Source: Voacanga thouarsii (taxonomy: Eukaryota; Streptophyta; Magnoliopsida; Gentianales; Apocynaceae). From it: a stretch of 64,000 nucleotides of DNA. Below, one piece after another: positions 13,901 through 24,974 of the stretch. The notes under the pieces were generated by a model that saw nothing but the letters and a program-made list of their open reading frames with translations, was not told the origin of the DNA and ran no database searches. The translations under genes and the position numbers were made by a program. Every line of letters begins with the position of its first letter. The stretch's first letter is position 1. The stretch covers positions 2,092,001 to 2,156,000 of the forward strand of contig JANUWF010001217.1 of the NCBI GenBank assembly GCA_026120185.1, read 5' to 3'.

Positions 13901-15288
13901 CAAAAATATTTTTTAAAAAATCTTTATAAATATTTTCGGGCCCAACCCCCGCTTCCCCACTGGACCGGGATTGGAGATTGTTTAATCCCTGGCAGGCTGG
14001 GGGCGGTATCCCCGCCTTTCCTGTGGCGGGGACAGGGCAATGGGGGTTTGCAGGGGCGCGGGTGCCATTGCCATCCCTACCTGCTTGGTATGGAATTACT
14101 CAGCATCGCGACTGCAAGCGGTGCCACTCACTTCATCTCAGGCGGCGCTACTTCCTCTTGGGTTGCTTAGCACTGTTCAGTCTCTTCACCACGTGGCGCT
14201 ACATCCCTGGCCTCTAGCGGCACCGCTTAGTCTCTAGAATTTCAATCCTTTTTCCAAGCATCACCAGGCCACGCCGTTCCCTATGAACTAGGCAGGGCCA
14301 CTTGGTTTTTCCTGTGGCACTTTCCAGCTCTTTTCACCTTCATTCCGCAAATCCTACACAAAATAAGGTGAAAAAGATAGGGTTGAGTAGTCATATCTTC
14401 AAAATGCCTCAACATATGCACCACATATGACACAGAAATGATGACAAAATTAGCACACATTAGTGGCTTTTGGAAATACTTAACTGTATAAGGTGTTAAA
14501 TAAAAGATATTGTACATCTGTGCCTGACTATAGTTTGGAAATCTTTGTCTTACATGTTAGGGAAATAGTATGACCGTGGTTTTTATATGTTGTAGTTAAA
14601 TGTAATTTATTGATTTTGTTACGGAGCAACAGAAGCTCCAAACTCCTAACATGCTTTCTTAGTTAAAACCTAGACCATTAGGTATTCGACCCCTCAAAAG
14701 TCCTTAAATTCATTGCTTTTTGAGTTGAAAAACTACCATGAATTTGAGAAATCTCCTGTTACATTAGATTCACTGCATTAACACCAGAGTCACCTTTGAG
14801 TTTGGCAACCCGAACTACGAATCACTACTTTTCAAAAGCACTTCATAAAACCAAAACTAAGAAAACTTTGCGTGGAGAATATTGTGGCTACCACATCTGG
14901 TTGTTCCATAGCCATTTTGTAAGAAGTTGACAAACTTCCAACTGTATCAATGCAAATAGAGCACCTGAATGCATGGGATTGTTAAGATTGCCAAGTCATT
15001 GCAGTAATACTCCTGGTGAATGTTCCTTGGTTATAGTTCTTATTGTCTTGTAAACATTTACAGAATGAGCAAACTTGGTATTTCACAACTTCCTCTTTGC
15101 AAGTGCTGTATTTTATGTTTAAATTTGCTTGATGGAAAGATGCTACTTTTTCTCCTACCAATAAGTTGGAGAGGTGAAAATCGCTTACTGCTACTTGTTT
15201 CCTGCATGCTGAACAGGAGCAAGCTGACACATATACATCTAGAGAATTTGCAGAATCCATGGGACTTGCCAACGGAACTCTTCCATGA
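1967..15288 (+). CDS. GC1: Golgin-84-type Golgi tether (GOLGIN CANDIDATE 1 family), 21 exons, intact
   Basis: Exons: 1967-1994, 3066-3146, 3432-3472, 3909-4574, 4679-4741, 5639-5716, 5802-6005, 6921-6977, 7082-7156, 7347-7418, 8082-8144, 8228-8326, 9150-9221, 10412-10480, 10840-10887, 10968-11063, 11161-11237, 11489-11534, 11621-11719, 11840-11884, 15217-15288. They join without a stop into 716 codons; plant GC1 proteins are about 700 residues. The start gives MAYWFKAAEDLLEVVDRRAK, matching the conserved plant N-terminus. Residues about 51-265 are acidic, Ser/Glu-rich and probably disordered; about 265-640 is heptad-rich coiled coil; about 672-691 (VILLFYLVFVHLFLMYLLH) is a C-terminal transmembrane anchor; the tail ends in SMGLANGTLP. 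The expected role of the family is a Golgi-membrane tether for vesicles and Golgi structure. All introns are GT-AG except intron 13 (GC-AG). Exon 3 could instead end at 3478, adding two residues in frame. The last intron is 3.3 kb because of transposon insertions. Confidence 0.93.
9222..9223 (+). other. Non-canonical GC splice donor, golgin intron 13
   Basis: Exon 13 must end in ATG GAG and exon 14 must begin GCT GAG to keep the conserved MEAEVQ reading. The base pair after the exon is GC in the context GGAG|GCAAGT, a good match to the GC-AG donor consensus. The nearest GT lies four bases downstream and would shift the frame. The pseudogene has the same GC donor at 42574. Confidence 0.8.
12579..14452 (-). 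mobile_element. LTR-like element in the last golgin intron (same family as the 45.7-kb solo LTR)
   Basis: Read on the minus strand, this stretch matches the element at 45718-55677 in order: a TTTTGTGTAGG / AAGGTGAAAAGAGC block, then a GC-rich sector with GGCGC and GCACC repeats, then an A/T-rich sector with ATATCCATTA motifs. It starts TGTAGGATAT and ends near TAGCACA. No PBS or coding domain is visible, and target-site duplications were not clear. It is absent at this position in the second golgin copy. It is interrupted by a hAT element at 13421-14079. Confidence 0.6.
13421..14079. mobile_element. Non-autonomous hAT element with 8-bp TSD
   Basis: Perfect terminal inverted repeats TAGGGATGGCAAT (left) and ATTGCCATCCCTA (right) are flanked by the same 8-bp direct repeat CCTGCTTG at 13413-13420 and 14080-14087. 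An 8-bp TSD and this terminus type fit hAT. At 659 bp it has GC-rich subterminal arms and an AT-rich middle (about 13552-13740) and no transposase frame. It is nested in the reverse LTR-like element of the last golgin intron. Confidence 0.88.
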
Positions 15289-15880
15289 GCTTCTTTGTTG
15301 CAAGACAACTTCTGTTTTCTTGTTGATGATGCATGTTGCTGTTGGACTTGCAAGAGTAGATACCAAATGACTGCCGTGTTTCTCAGCAAGTTGACCATTT
15401 TATGATGATGAAGATATGTGTAGTTCTGCCGACATTTTTCCCTGAACCTCTGGGGGACATTATTTCGCCGGTATAGCAGGCTTTTCCTTAGGCGACTACA
15501 CCCGTAGGGGTCTAACAAGCTGAAAATGTCTATTACTATGGATAAGCTAACAAGGTTCATACGCTGGATAAATCTTGTGCGGGAGGAGGAACTTCTTTTT
15601 CCTATACATTTTTGATTGAGAACATTATCCAAATAGCAAGTTCTTGCCATAAAGGTGCCTTAGGTGAGAGAGCAAGAAGTTGCAATACAAATTTGTAATC
15701 ATGTTCCTTGACTAAAAGTGTATGAATACAAACGGTGTAATGATCTATTTCCCGTTTGCAAATAACCGTTAAAACTCTTTTTTGTCTTGTAAATGCAGGG
15801 TGACGAGGTGAATAAAATGTCGTTAAATTGTAAATGTTGTACTAATTAGTGTACATCTTTGAGATTGTCCAGAGAGTTTC
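15289..15880 (+). other. 3' UTR of the golgin gene
   Basis: The stop codon at 15286-15288 is followed by about 550 bp without a plausible coding exon. A canonical AATAAA lies at 15811-15816, and a TTGTAAATGTTG-type U-rich stretch follows near 15830-15840. A pyrimidine-rich tract ending in GCAG at about 15796-15799 could be a 3'-UTR splice acceptor. The long minus-strand frame across this region looks like a chance antisense frame. Confidence 0.45.
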
Positions 15881-16251
15881 ATCTATAGATCAGTGAATTA
15901 CTGTTGTTGTCCCCCACCCACCCCCGCCTGTTAAGGAGCTACATCCATTAGAGTCAGAAAAAGCGGTAAGCTTCTCGACCTCTGTAGCAGACAGAAATTT
16001 TCAATTCAACTTATGCCGATCCTAATGCGCAAATACTATGCATAAAAAGTCCTTATTTGACCAAAAATGAAAATTGAAGTAAAGTGATAGTGAAGCTTGC
16101 GGCGGAAATAACTGAAGCTATAGACTTCGAAGGCTTTAAGAATTATTTTGAACTCCTCCTCTATGAAAGATTCGGTAGCATTTGTTTCTATTGTTTAGCT
16201 ATGAAATTTCAAAAAGAAGATTTGACAGAGATTCGATTCGACCATTCTTTA

Positions 16252-16672
16252 GGGTTAGCATGGATGGAGGGATTTGGAGACAAAAAAAGGGGATTTAAGA
16301 GGATGGAGGATTGAACTCTCACATTTGAGAGATTTATGAGGAAAGAAAAAGAAGAGAATTAGGGTAATGAAATATTACTATCAACTAGCATAATCCTTTT
16401 TTTTTTTTTTCTTGGGAGAGAGGGATAGATTTTTGGAACAATTTAAGTAAATTTTAAATGATAATTTTATTTATTTTGTTTTAAACAAACATATTATATA
16501 AGGTTATTTTAATAAATTTATTTTTATTTTTTCCTACAAATTCTCAAATAAAAAAAAACATTTTTTCTCTTTTAAACTCTCAAATATCATTTTAGATATA
16601 AATCACTTAATATTTTTTTGTTCCTCTCACAATTTAAAATTTTCTTTCTCTGTTAAATTTCCAAATTAGCCC
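16252..16672. mobile_element. Tourist-like MITE (TTA target duplication), confirmed by an empty site
   Basis: The element runs from GGGTTAGCAT to AAATTAGCCC, with short inverted ends, and is flanked by TTA at 16249-16251 and 16673-16675, as expected for PIF/Harbinger Tourist-type MITEs. The second unit shows the uninterrupted site near 56175 (CTTTCTTTAAGCGAAGG against CATTCTTTA[element]TTAGAGCGAAGG). The 421 bp are A/T-rich and non-coding. Confidence 0.8.
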
Positions 16673-16940
16673 TTAGAGCGAAGGAAAGAGGTCGTGCAAT
16701 TATGCTTTTTACTGACAAAATTTTGAAACTTCGCTCTCACCGTACACCAGGACATGTAAATCAATTCAAAGGCCACATCTCTAATTGTTTTCTTTTCTTA
16801 GTGCAACTCCAAGTTTGAATTGTTCTTGTTCTATTCTGACTTTGGAAAAAAGCTAAGGTTACATCACTTTATCACACTTTGACGACTAGGCCCTCTCCCC
16901 CAACCGGACCTCCAAGTTAAAATTATTAAATAAGTAAAAA

Positions 16941-17289
16941 TATTATAAAATTAATAAGATAAAATGATTATTTATTTTTTAATTTTATTTTTATTTAAAA
17001 AATAGATATGTCTATTCAATTTTCGATATTGACTATTTATTCAAAAGATAAATATGATTGTTCTTTTTTTAAAATTATTAATGAATGCGATAAAGTCGTA
17101 TTTATTAAGTTTATTTTTTATTCTTTAAGATAATATATCTAAACTTTTATAAATATAGAATTTATATAAACGACTTAAATATCAATTTGAATTTAAGTGA
17201 TTCTTTTATTTTTCTCTTTCTTATAATTTCATTATTTTATAATTTTTATATTTTATTTTATAATTCTATTTTAAATCAAATTTATAATA
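16941..17289 (+). repeat. 5' LTR of copia-1
   Basis: It aligns with 23125-23445 over shared blocks such as ATTTTCGATATT, CTTTATAAATA and TTTAAGTGATTC. A TATA-like TTTATAAATATAG lies at about 17146. The A/T-rich LTRs are heavily diverged, so the start is approximate. Confidence 0.75.
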
Positions 17290-18452
17290 CATTATCGGTG
17301 CGAGACTCTATCAAAATTATTCTACTAAAAGCTATATATAATCAAGCCAATATTACCAATTTATTTTAGTGAAATTTACAATCAAGCTGACACTATTGTA
17401 GTTATTCTGCTGAACTTTTTAATCAAGTGGTCTGATTTTTTAAATGAAAAAGAAAGGTATTTTTTTTCTATTTAATTTTGCATTAGCATAGTGAATCTCA
17501 TTAAACTTGATTTGCAATTCTTGATATTAACAAAAAAAAAACTATTTATCCTGGACTTTAGATACTAAAATACATTTAACTGCAATAGGTCTGGCATATA
17601 TCATTGTAGAAGGAAATCTATTATCATCATAAAATAGTATTAAATTATAGTTTTTCTCTATCATCATGTTCATAATGATTTTAAAGTAGAATAACTTACC
17701 GTGAAAGATCCACTTATTTTGTAGAGTAATCTAAAAAAAAATGTTTAACCACTAAAAAATTGTAGTCTTTTCAAAAGCACGGTATGATTGAATATACTGC
17801 GATTGTAAGTTTTTAAATTCATCAGTGAGTATAATTATATTATATTTAAAATTATCTCACAACTAAAATTGTATTAATTAGTAAAGAAATATTGAAGAAA
17901 ATTTTCTATACTTTTCAAACCTCAAATGTACTCCTCCAGTAGCAATATCAAGAAAATATATTAAAAAAAATGCAAAAGTGATATCCTATCTCCTTATAAC
18001 TGAGCAAAATAATGAATTATTAATGAAAAAATATGAAGTCTGCCAATAGTTTCTACTTTATTTTTAGAAGTCAATACTGTTAGAATTCATAATTTTGGCC
18101 TCGAAAGATATCGTTATTGTGATCGTAGTGGTGGTTGTAATTGTGGTTGTGGTCATAATCGTGGTTGTGGTTATGGTCATGAAAGTATACACGAATATAA
18201 TAGAAATATTTATTATGATCGCAGTAGTCAAAATAAAATTACGAAGAATAATAATATTCACTAGAAGTAGACAAAAAATAACGTGAAATAAAAAGGAAAT
18301 GATGTGATCCTGATAAATTACGAAGATAAATGTTATTGGTGTAGCATGAAAAGCTATTGGTTCGGAACAACATCTTGTTAGTTTTTATTAGCTTCTATTG
18401 AGAATAAAGATAAAGACGTTGAAGCAAATTTTACTCTACAATATTATTTTCG

Positions 18453-18487
<35 letters not shown>

Positions 18488-20905
18488 ATACAAATCTTAA
18501 ATATGTTAATTTTGGTGTTACTCATTTGGATGTTGTTGATTTCTTTAAACATTTAGAAGAAAAAATTAATTACTTGATTAGTGGCGGGAGCGTTTAGAAG
18601 AATTAGAACTTTACTTTTAATATTTTTATTTTGTCATATATTTTCGGTATTATAATAGTAATTAACATTTAAAAATTTTCTTTATTGTTTGAATATTCAA
18701 ATTTATAAATATTTTATTATGCAAAGATGCTTATTATTCTGTTTATTGGATTCAAAAATGGCATTTAAAGACATTAATAATGGTATAACACGCCATATTG
18801 AAAGATAGAAAATATTTCTCTTACTATAAGATGGAGAAATAAATACTAATTCTATAAGTGATAATGCAAAATTGATTGAAGATTTCAGAAGTGCTAGTAT
18901 ATTATTATGTAGAAGAACAACTATTATGATTTATAAAGCATTATATTCCTCAAATCTAAAAAAAAAAAAATTGATTAATTTTTAAAGATATCCACCAAAA
19001 TAGATATTATATTGAAACTATGAAAGAAAATGATCATGAATATTTATATATTACTCAAATAAACTCATGCAAGAATTTTTTTATTAGAAAAATTACAACC
19101 TCTTTCATTTGTCCTATATTACACAAAAATTCATGCATTAAAGCACATCATTCAGTAAACCAGAAGTTTGTTGATCCTGCTACATTTATCATTTGACATG
19201 ACTATTTAAGTCATCCAATAGCATTTATGATGTAAAGAATAATTAAAAATATGCATGTTCATCCCTTTAAGTTTTAAAAAGATAAATTTTTTTATGTTGT
19301 ATGTTCTCAAAGGAAATTAGTTATTAAATCATCACCAACAAAAGTAGTGTTTGAGTCTTTAGCATTTCTAGAAAGAATTCAAGGTGATACATGTAGAACA
19401 ATTCATCTATCATGTGCACAATTAAAAACTTTATTATTTTAATTGATACATCGACCCAATAGTCGCGTGTCTATTTATTATCAGTTCAACAACTTGGTAT
19501 TTGTGAAATTACTTCTCAAATAATTAGCTTAAGAGCACAATCTCCAAACTATCATATTAAACGAATCTGTCTAAATAATGTCGAAGACTATTCCTTCCAT
19601 ACATTTGATACTTATTATATATTGATTGGCATTACTATTGAATATCCAATAACTCGTGTTCATACTCAAAATATTTAGTTGCATCATTCGTTAAATGACT
19701 ATAGTTAATTGCTAGATTAATATTAATGAGAACAAATCCCTCTATATCTGTTTGGGGATATGTTATTTTGCATGCTACAATACTTTTGCGTGTAAGGCCA
19801 ACAAGTTATCATAAATTCTTTCTTTTGCAGTTGGCTTTTGACTTAGAGCCAAATATTACTTATTTGAGAATTTTTTTGTATTTGTATACATGCCAATTGC
19901 TCTAAATTAATATGCCAAAAATGGATTCTCAAAGAACATTTGGAATATATGTTGAATATGATTCTCTCTTTATAATTAGATATATTAAAACATTGATTGA
20001 TGATGTATTCACAGCGAGATTTATTGATTATTATTTTGATGAGACTTTATTTCTTAAATTAGCGAGAGAATATAAATCATATAAAAAAGAATTTATGTAG
20101 ACAACATCAATGAATTATTTAGATTCGTGCACAAGCACAGGTGAATTAAAAGTTTAAAAGATCATTTATTTGTGAAGACTTGTAAATCAACTATTAAATT
20201 CTTTTGCTAACTCTACAAGGGTAACAAATTTGCATATTTCAGTTATAGATATTCCTATTCAGATAAAAGGCCTAGCAGGATAAAATGAAATTCATAGAGT
20301 TGCTAAATCAATAGCACACCAAAAGCGCAAATAACCTCTTAACTCAAAAGATAAAAATTCTCGAAAGAAAAGAAGATCAAATGATTAGGGTGATAAAATT
20401 GAAGAATTAGAAAATAAGGATCAAGAGACAACTAATGAAAATATCTAAATTTTTTAAAGTAATGAAAATAATACTAATATTCTCATCACTTATACTACTT
20501 CTGATAGCAATTGAAATAAGACGAAAATAACTATTAATGATATTTTTACATATAATATAATACTTGATGTGTTAAAAGATAACGAGGATTTTAAACTAAT
20601 ATCAGTTGAATAATGTCATCATAAAAGTGATTGGTCAAAATGGAAAGATGTAATTTAATAAGAATTCAACTTTCTTGCAAAAGCGTGAGATTTTTTGAAC
20701 TTATTATAGTTTGAATATCAGAAGGCGTAAAACTAATTGGTTATAAATGGGTATTTGTACGAAATCAAAATAAAAATAATAAAATCATGAGATATAAAGC
20801 ACGACTTATGGTAAAAGGTTTTTTGCAAAAATCAGATATTAATTACAATGAGATATATTCAATGTAGTAGATGTAATTATACTTCGATATTTTGTGAGTT
20901 AATAG

Positions 20906-21552
20906 TGTTAGTTAATAGGATCGATATGCTTATGTGTTAACCAGATTAAATCTCGAGAATATGAGAAACGAATCATACCTTTGTAGATATCGTCTCCACC
21001 AATACGATTCTTGAAGTCTTCGGCCTTCTGGTAATGCTCCAGACCCCCAAGTCTTCTTCAATGTAATCTCCTTGGACCAAAAAATTGCTAATCGTATTTT
21101 GTTTCTCTCTTTGTTGAGGGTGGACTCACACAAAAACTGAGAGAAAAACTCCAGAGAACCACCAGGATGATCCTCATGTATGTTTGAAATAGAGTTATCT
21201 CCCAATCTGTATATTGGACTCTATCTCATAATACAAATCCTGATAGAATAAGAAAAGTATAGTTGAATACAACTATCTCCACTTATCCTATTCCATTTAA
21301 AATACGATTTTTTATTTTCTGTAATTTTTATTAATAAATTATAAATAAATTATAATTTATTATTGTCCCATAATTAGGAGCCACTGAAGGGACCTGACCG
21401 GATACAATTAGACTAAGCTCCAATAAATTATTTTGTCAATAAAAATAATTTATTAATTACGTTCCACTCCACTAAAAGAACGTAACTGCACTCTTAGTCT
21501 AATCGCAATTATTGGAGTCAATAATTATATCCATTAATTGATCGATCCAACA
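20906..21552 (-). mobile_element. Solo LTR nested in the copia-1 reverse transcriptase
   Basis: A 647-bp block starts TGTTAGTTAATAGG and ends GATCGATCCAACA (TG...CA). It is flanked by the 5-bp direct repeat AATAG at 20901-20905 and 21553-21557. Removing it rejoins the copia-1 RT sequence to the order seen in copia-2 (CGATATTTT...AAGATAGATATGCG). No internal region or PBS is present, so it is a solo LTR. Minus orientation is inferred from the TGTTGGATCGATCAA terminus. Confidence 0.85.
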
Positions 21553-21984
21553 AATAGTACATAAAAAGATTGGTATGCGTCTAATGGATGTAGTTACTAT
21601 TTATCTATATAGGAACCTTCACAATGATATTTGTATGAAAATTCCAAAAAGATTTAGGATGCCTAAAACATATAATTCTGACCTTCGTGAAAATTATTCT
21701 ATTAAATTACAAAAATATTGTATCGCTTAAAGTAATTTGGACGTATATAGTATAACTTTCTTAGTGAATATTTATTAAATTTAGGATATAAAAATGATAC
21801 AAAATGTCCAAGTGGCTTTATCAAAATATCTGGATCTGGCTTTATTATACTTGCTATAATGTTAGTGATATTAACCTTAGAGGCAAGATGCCTGAAGCGA
21901 TAATTTGAAATTAAGGATTTTGAAAGAATCAAGTTTAATCTTGATTTACAAATAGAATATATGGAAGATGATATTTTTATTCAT

Positions 21985-21986
<2 letters not shown>

Positions 21987-22022
<36 letters not shown>
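21987..22022. repeat. (AT)n microsatellite
   Basis: Uninterrupted AT dinucleotides within the decayed copia-1 RT region. Confidence 0.9.
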
Positions 22023-22028
<6 letters not shown>

Positions 22029-22862
22029 AATGTTTTAAAAATATTTTACATGGACAAGACACATTCATTGAATATTCCAATGGTCGACAAGTCATTAAAT
22101 GTAAATAAAGATTCTTTCCGTCCTCAAAAAGATAATGAATAATTTTTTAGTTCTGAAGTAAGATACCTTAATGCAATTAATATACTAATGTACCTTACTA
22201 ATAATACTAGACTTGATATAACATTTCATGTGACTTTATTAGCAATATTTAGTTCTTCTCCAATATGGCGATATTAGAATGGTATTAAATATATCCCGAG
22301 ACATCTTCAAGGGACAATTGATCTCAAATTGCTTTATTTAAATAAAACCAGTCCAATGTTAGTTAGTTATGTACATGTTGGTTATTTATTCAACTTACAT
22401 AAAACATATTATCAAACTGGTTATTTATTTACATGTGATACTGGTATATTATAGCGCTCTATAAAACAATCTACAACAACCACTTATTTTAATCATATTG
22501 AAATTATTATTATTTATGAGGCAAGCCAAACATATATATGATTGAGATTAATAATCCATTATATTCAAGAAATTTGTGATTTATCATTTGAACAAAAAAA
22601 TTCTAATGCCTCTTTATGAAGGTAATACAAATTGTATAACTTAATTAAGAGATAGATATATTTAAAAAAATATAACAAAATATATTTCATTACAAATTTT
22701 CTTTACTCATAAACTCTATAAGAGAAATGAAATAGATATGCAACAAATTTAATCGTATGATAATTTGACAAATTTATTTACTAAGATATTACCGACTACT
22801 ACATTTGAAAAATTGGTATATAAAATTGAGATGTGTCGACTGAAAGATATGAAGTTATGTTT

Positions 22863-22867
<5 letters not shown>

Positions 22868-22912
<45 letters not shown>

Positions 22913-22934
22913 TGTGTGTGTGTGTGTGTGTGTA
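22868..22934. repeat. (GA)n(GT)n compound microsatellite
   Basis: A GA run passes directly into a GT run close to the 3' end of copia-1, just beyond the RNase H remnant. Confidence 0.95.
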
Positions 22935-23124
22935 TTGTACTATTTTTTCTAAGTTTTTTTTCCATTGAGTTTTTCTTAATCAAGTTTTTAAGGAAGTAGT
23001 GTTTTTTTAAAACGAAAAAAGTACTCTTTTTTCCTTCACTAGATTTTTGTCTCACATGATTTTTTTTAAAAAAGTTTTTAACGAGACATTTGTGAGATTT
23101 TAAAAATGAACATCTAAAGGGAAG

Positions 23125-23445
23125 TGGTATAAAATTATAAGATAAAATAGTTGTATATTTTTTGAAGCTGTCAATTTATGTAGAAGATAGATGTGACTAC
23201 GATTTTCGATATTATCTATTTATGCAGAAAATAAATAAAATATTAATTTTTTAAAGTTATTCATAGATAAGATAAAATTGTATTTATTATCCTTTAAGAT
23301 GATGTATTTAAACCTTTATAAATAGAGGCCTTATGTAAATAAACGAAATATTAATTTAAATTTAAGTGATTCTCTTATTTCTCTTATTTCTATAGTTTTT
23401 TTTATTTTACATTTTTTTATTTTATTTTAAATCAAATTCACAATA
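23125..23445 (+). repeat. 3' LTR of copia-1
   Basis: It begins TGGTATAAAATTATAAG after the purine tract CTAAAGGGAAG and ends near AATTCACAATA. It aligns with the 5' LTR at 16941-17289. A TATA-like CTTTATAAATAGAGG is at about 23310. Confidence 0.7.
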
Positions 23446-24113
23446 TATCTTAAAAAAAGGGGGGGGGGAGACTGAGTTATAAATGGATTATGCTAGTCTT
23501 TGTTTAATTTAATCAAAATTACTTCTCATTTATATGCACTTCTTTAGTTTAATCAATTATATTATTAAAATAGATTAGGAATAAAAAGAAGACTAAAATA
23601 GTATAAGTAGATAGAAATTGGATTGAGATGAATTTGTTTGAATATAATAAAAAATTAATAAATAGGTAAAGTTAATGTGAGATTTAGGTGAAGTCAAAGA
23701 GATAATATGATGTGTTGTGTATATGATAATTTTTTAAAATTAAAAATTTTTTAAATTATTATTTTAAATTAAAATAAAATTTTGAATTGAGAGGTAATCC
23801 ACATACACCATATGGGAGAAAGGCATGAAGTACCAAAACCAAGAGCAGGTTGACACCAACTTCACATTTTCTCCAAGATTTTCATTAAATGAGATAATTT
23901 TTTAATTGAAATACGAAAAAGAGATAGTTGCGGTATTGAAATCGCATTCACAACATGCGACTTAATGCGACCTTTTACAAAAAAGACCACAGCGTTTTAT
24001 AGATGCAGCGTTCCGTTTGTCTCTGTGTTACTTCAAACTCCATAGTTAATGGCTATTCAGGATGGGGCAGGGCACAGTTGAGGTCTCCTAATCCAAGAAC
24101 AGTTGGAAAGAAT
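23446..24113. other. Tail of the duplicated 3' flank, then unassigned A/T-rich DNA
   Basis: At 23446-23570 the sequence (GACTGAGTTATAAATGG..., TTATGCTAGTCTTTGTTT) matches unit B at about 56880-56950 and again at 57255-57325. This puts the end of recognisable duplication near 23570. From there to about 24000 it is A/T-rich with no feature I can support. A short plus-strand frame at 24003-24200 has no recognisable motif. Confidence 0.5.
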
Positions 24114-24400
24114 TTAAATCAAATCATGGAGAACTTTATCCCTATTAGAGGAATCAGTTATGTTTCTACAATTGATATCCAAAAGAGAGCTCATCTGTAA
24201 CAAGATCCTATGAATGGAATTAAAAGAAGCAAATGAAGTAACATACTGTGTCTTTGATGCAATGGATGAATCATAATTCATGATTTTATTCTTTCCACAA
24301 GGTAGCTCAGAGGCATTGTCAAGAAGGATAACAGGCAATTTCTCATTGGATATTAGACCTACTTTAGCTCTTAAATCAAGAAGACGTATTCGAAATTACT
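24114..24400 (-). pseudogene. Unidentified coding-like fragment
   Basis: On the minus strand the frame reads through KVGLISNEKLPVILLDN and ASELPCGKNKIMNYDSS with codon-like composition, unlike the A/T-rich surroundings. A stop lies just upstream, and a possible acceptor (TTTAAG before AGCTAAAG) sits near 24377. I do not recognise the family. It could be one exon of a captured or decayed gene. No partner exon was found nearby; the hAT transposon begins 36 bp to the right. Confidence 0.3.
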
Positions 24401-24974
24401 TTGGACTAAGCACCTTTGGATGAATATAGCAGTGGCATGTGTAGCCGGCCCATATAGTTTCAAGCCGTGTCGGCGCATAGGAGGGTCGGGCCAAGCCGAT
24501 TTGGTCCCAGGGCCAGAAACCCTAGGCTTGGCATGGCCCAGGCCTAAGCCCTAGGCCCTGGGCCCGTGAGGCCGGCGGGCAAGTCCCAGGCTTCTTTTCT
24601 CTCTCTCTTTCCCTCTTTATTTTTTTTCCCCTCAATTCGGTTAAAAATTTTAATATACTTTTATTTTGTAATTTTTTATTATTACTTAAATAACACGATT
24701 GTTTAAAATCATAAAAAAATCACCTTGAAGTAGTGGGAGATTTAGTTTGGACCTCTATCGATTTTATTAATTAATAAATAAAGATTACATAAGAAAGAGA
24801 CTTGATGCCTAAATCTCTTAAAAATATTACAATGATTAAAACTTAAAAATAGAATAACTATCTTAAAAATAAAATTAAACATATAATATTACATACCCTA
24901 AATACTTAGTTATTCGAAATATTAAACCAATTACTTGGCTCACACAATTCTTTATTAGAGTCATCATCAACAAT

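Larger units (their letters stand above)
18064..22860 (+). pseudogene. Copia-1 gag-pol polyprotein remnant
   Basis: Visible parts in order: a gag C-terminal Gly/Arg-like region (18095-18180); a CCHC-like knuckle region near 18330-18380; a (GAT)n run (about 18453-18486) that reads as a poly-Asp tract; protease and GAG-pre-integrase debris (18720-19200); an integrase core (19250-19900) that keeps the CATTTATCATTTG and AATTGATACATCGACC landmarks of copia-2; a reverse transcriptase start (20740-20880); RT continuation after the nested LTR (21575-22100); and an RNase H-like end (22200-22830). Stops and frameshifts occur throughout, so no protein is expected. Confidence 0.75.
16941..23445 (+). mobile_element. 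Decayed Ty1/copia retrotransposon (copia-1)
   Basis: Two diverged LTRs (16941-17289 and 23125-23445) flank about 5.8 kb of gag-pol debris. A PBS-like site (CATTATCGGTGCGAG, 17290-17304) follows the 5' LTR and a purine tract (AAAGGGAAG) precedes the 3' LTR. The internal sequence parallels the younger copia at 28375-34973 in the same order but has many stops and indels. It is broken by a reverse solo LTR at 20906-21552. It sits in the 3' flank of unit A and is absent from the matching flank of unit B, so it probably entered after the duplication. Confidence 0.85.

Noticed and set aside
15020..15370. Plus-strand 116-codon frame as a separate gene
   Set aside because: It overlaps the true last exon (15217-15288) in another frame and looks like intron and UTR sequence.
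14982..15650. 222-codon minus-strand open frame over the golgin last exon and 3' UTR
   Set aside because: It is antisense to a clear conserved exon, has no recognisable domain, and is not preserved in the other copy, where this region is deleted.
18095..18286. Val/Ile-rich 63-codon frame as a membrane peptide
   Set aside because: It is an out-of-frame reading of the Gly/Arg-rich copia gag tail; the same region in copia-2 reads as gag.
22855..23055. Frame with Thr-His and Leu-Ser repeats
   Set aside because: It is produced by the (GA)n(GT)n microsatellite.
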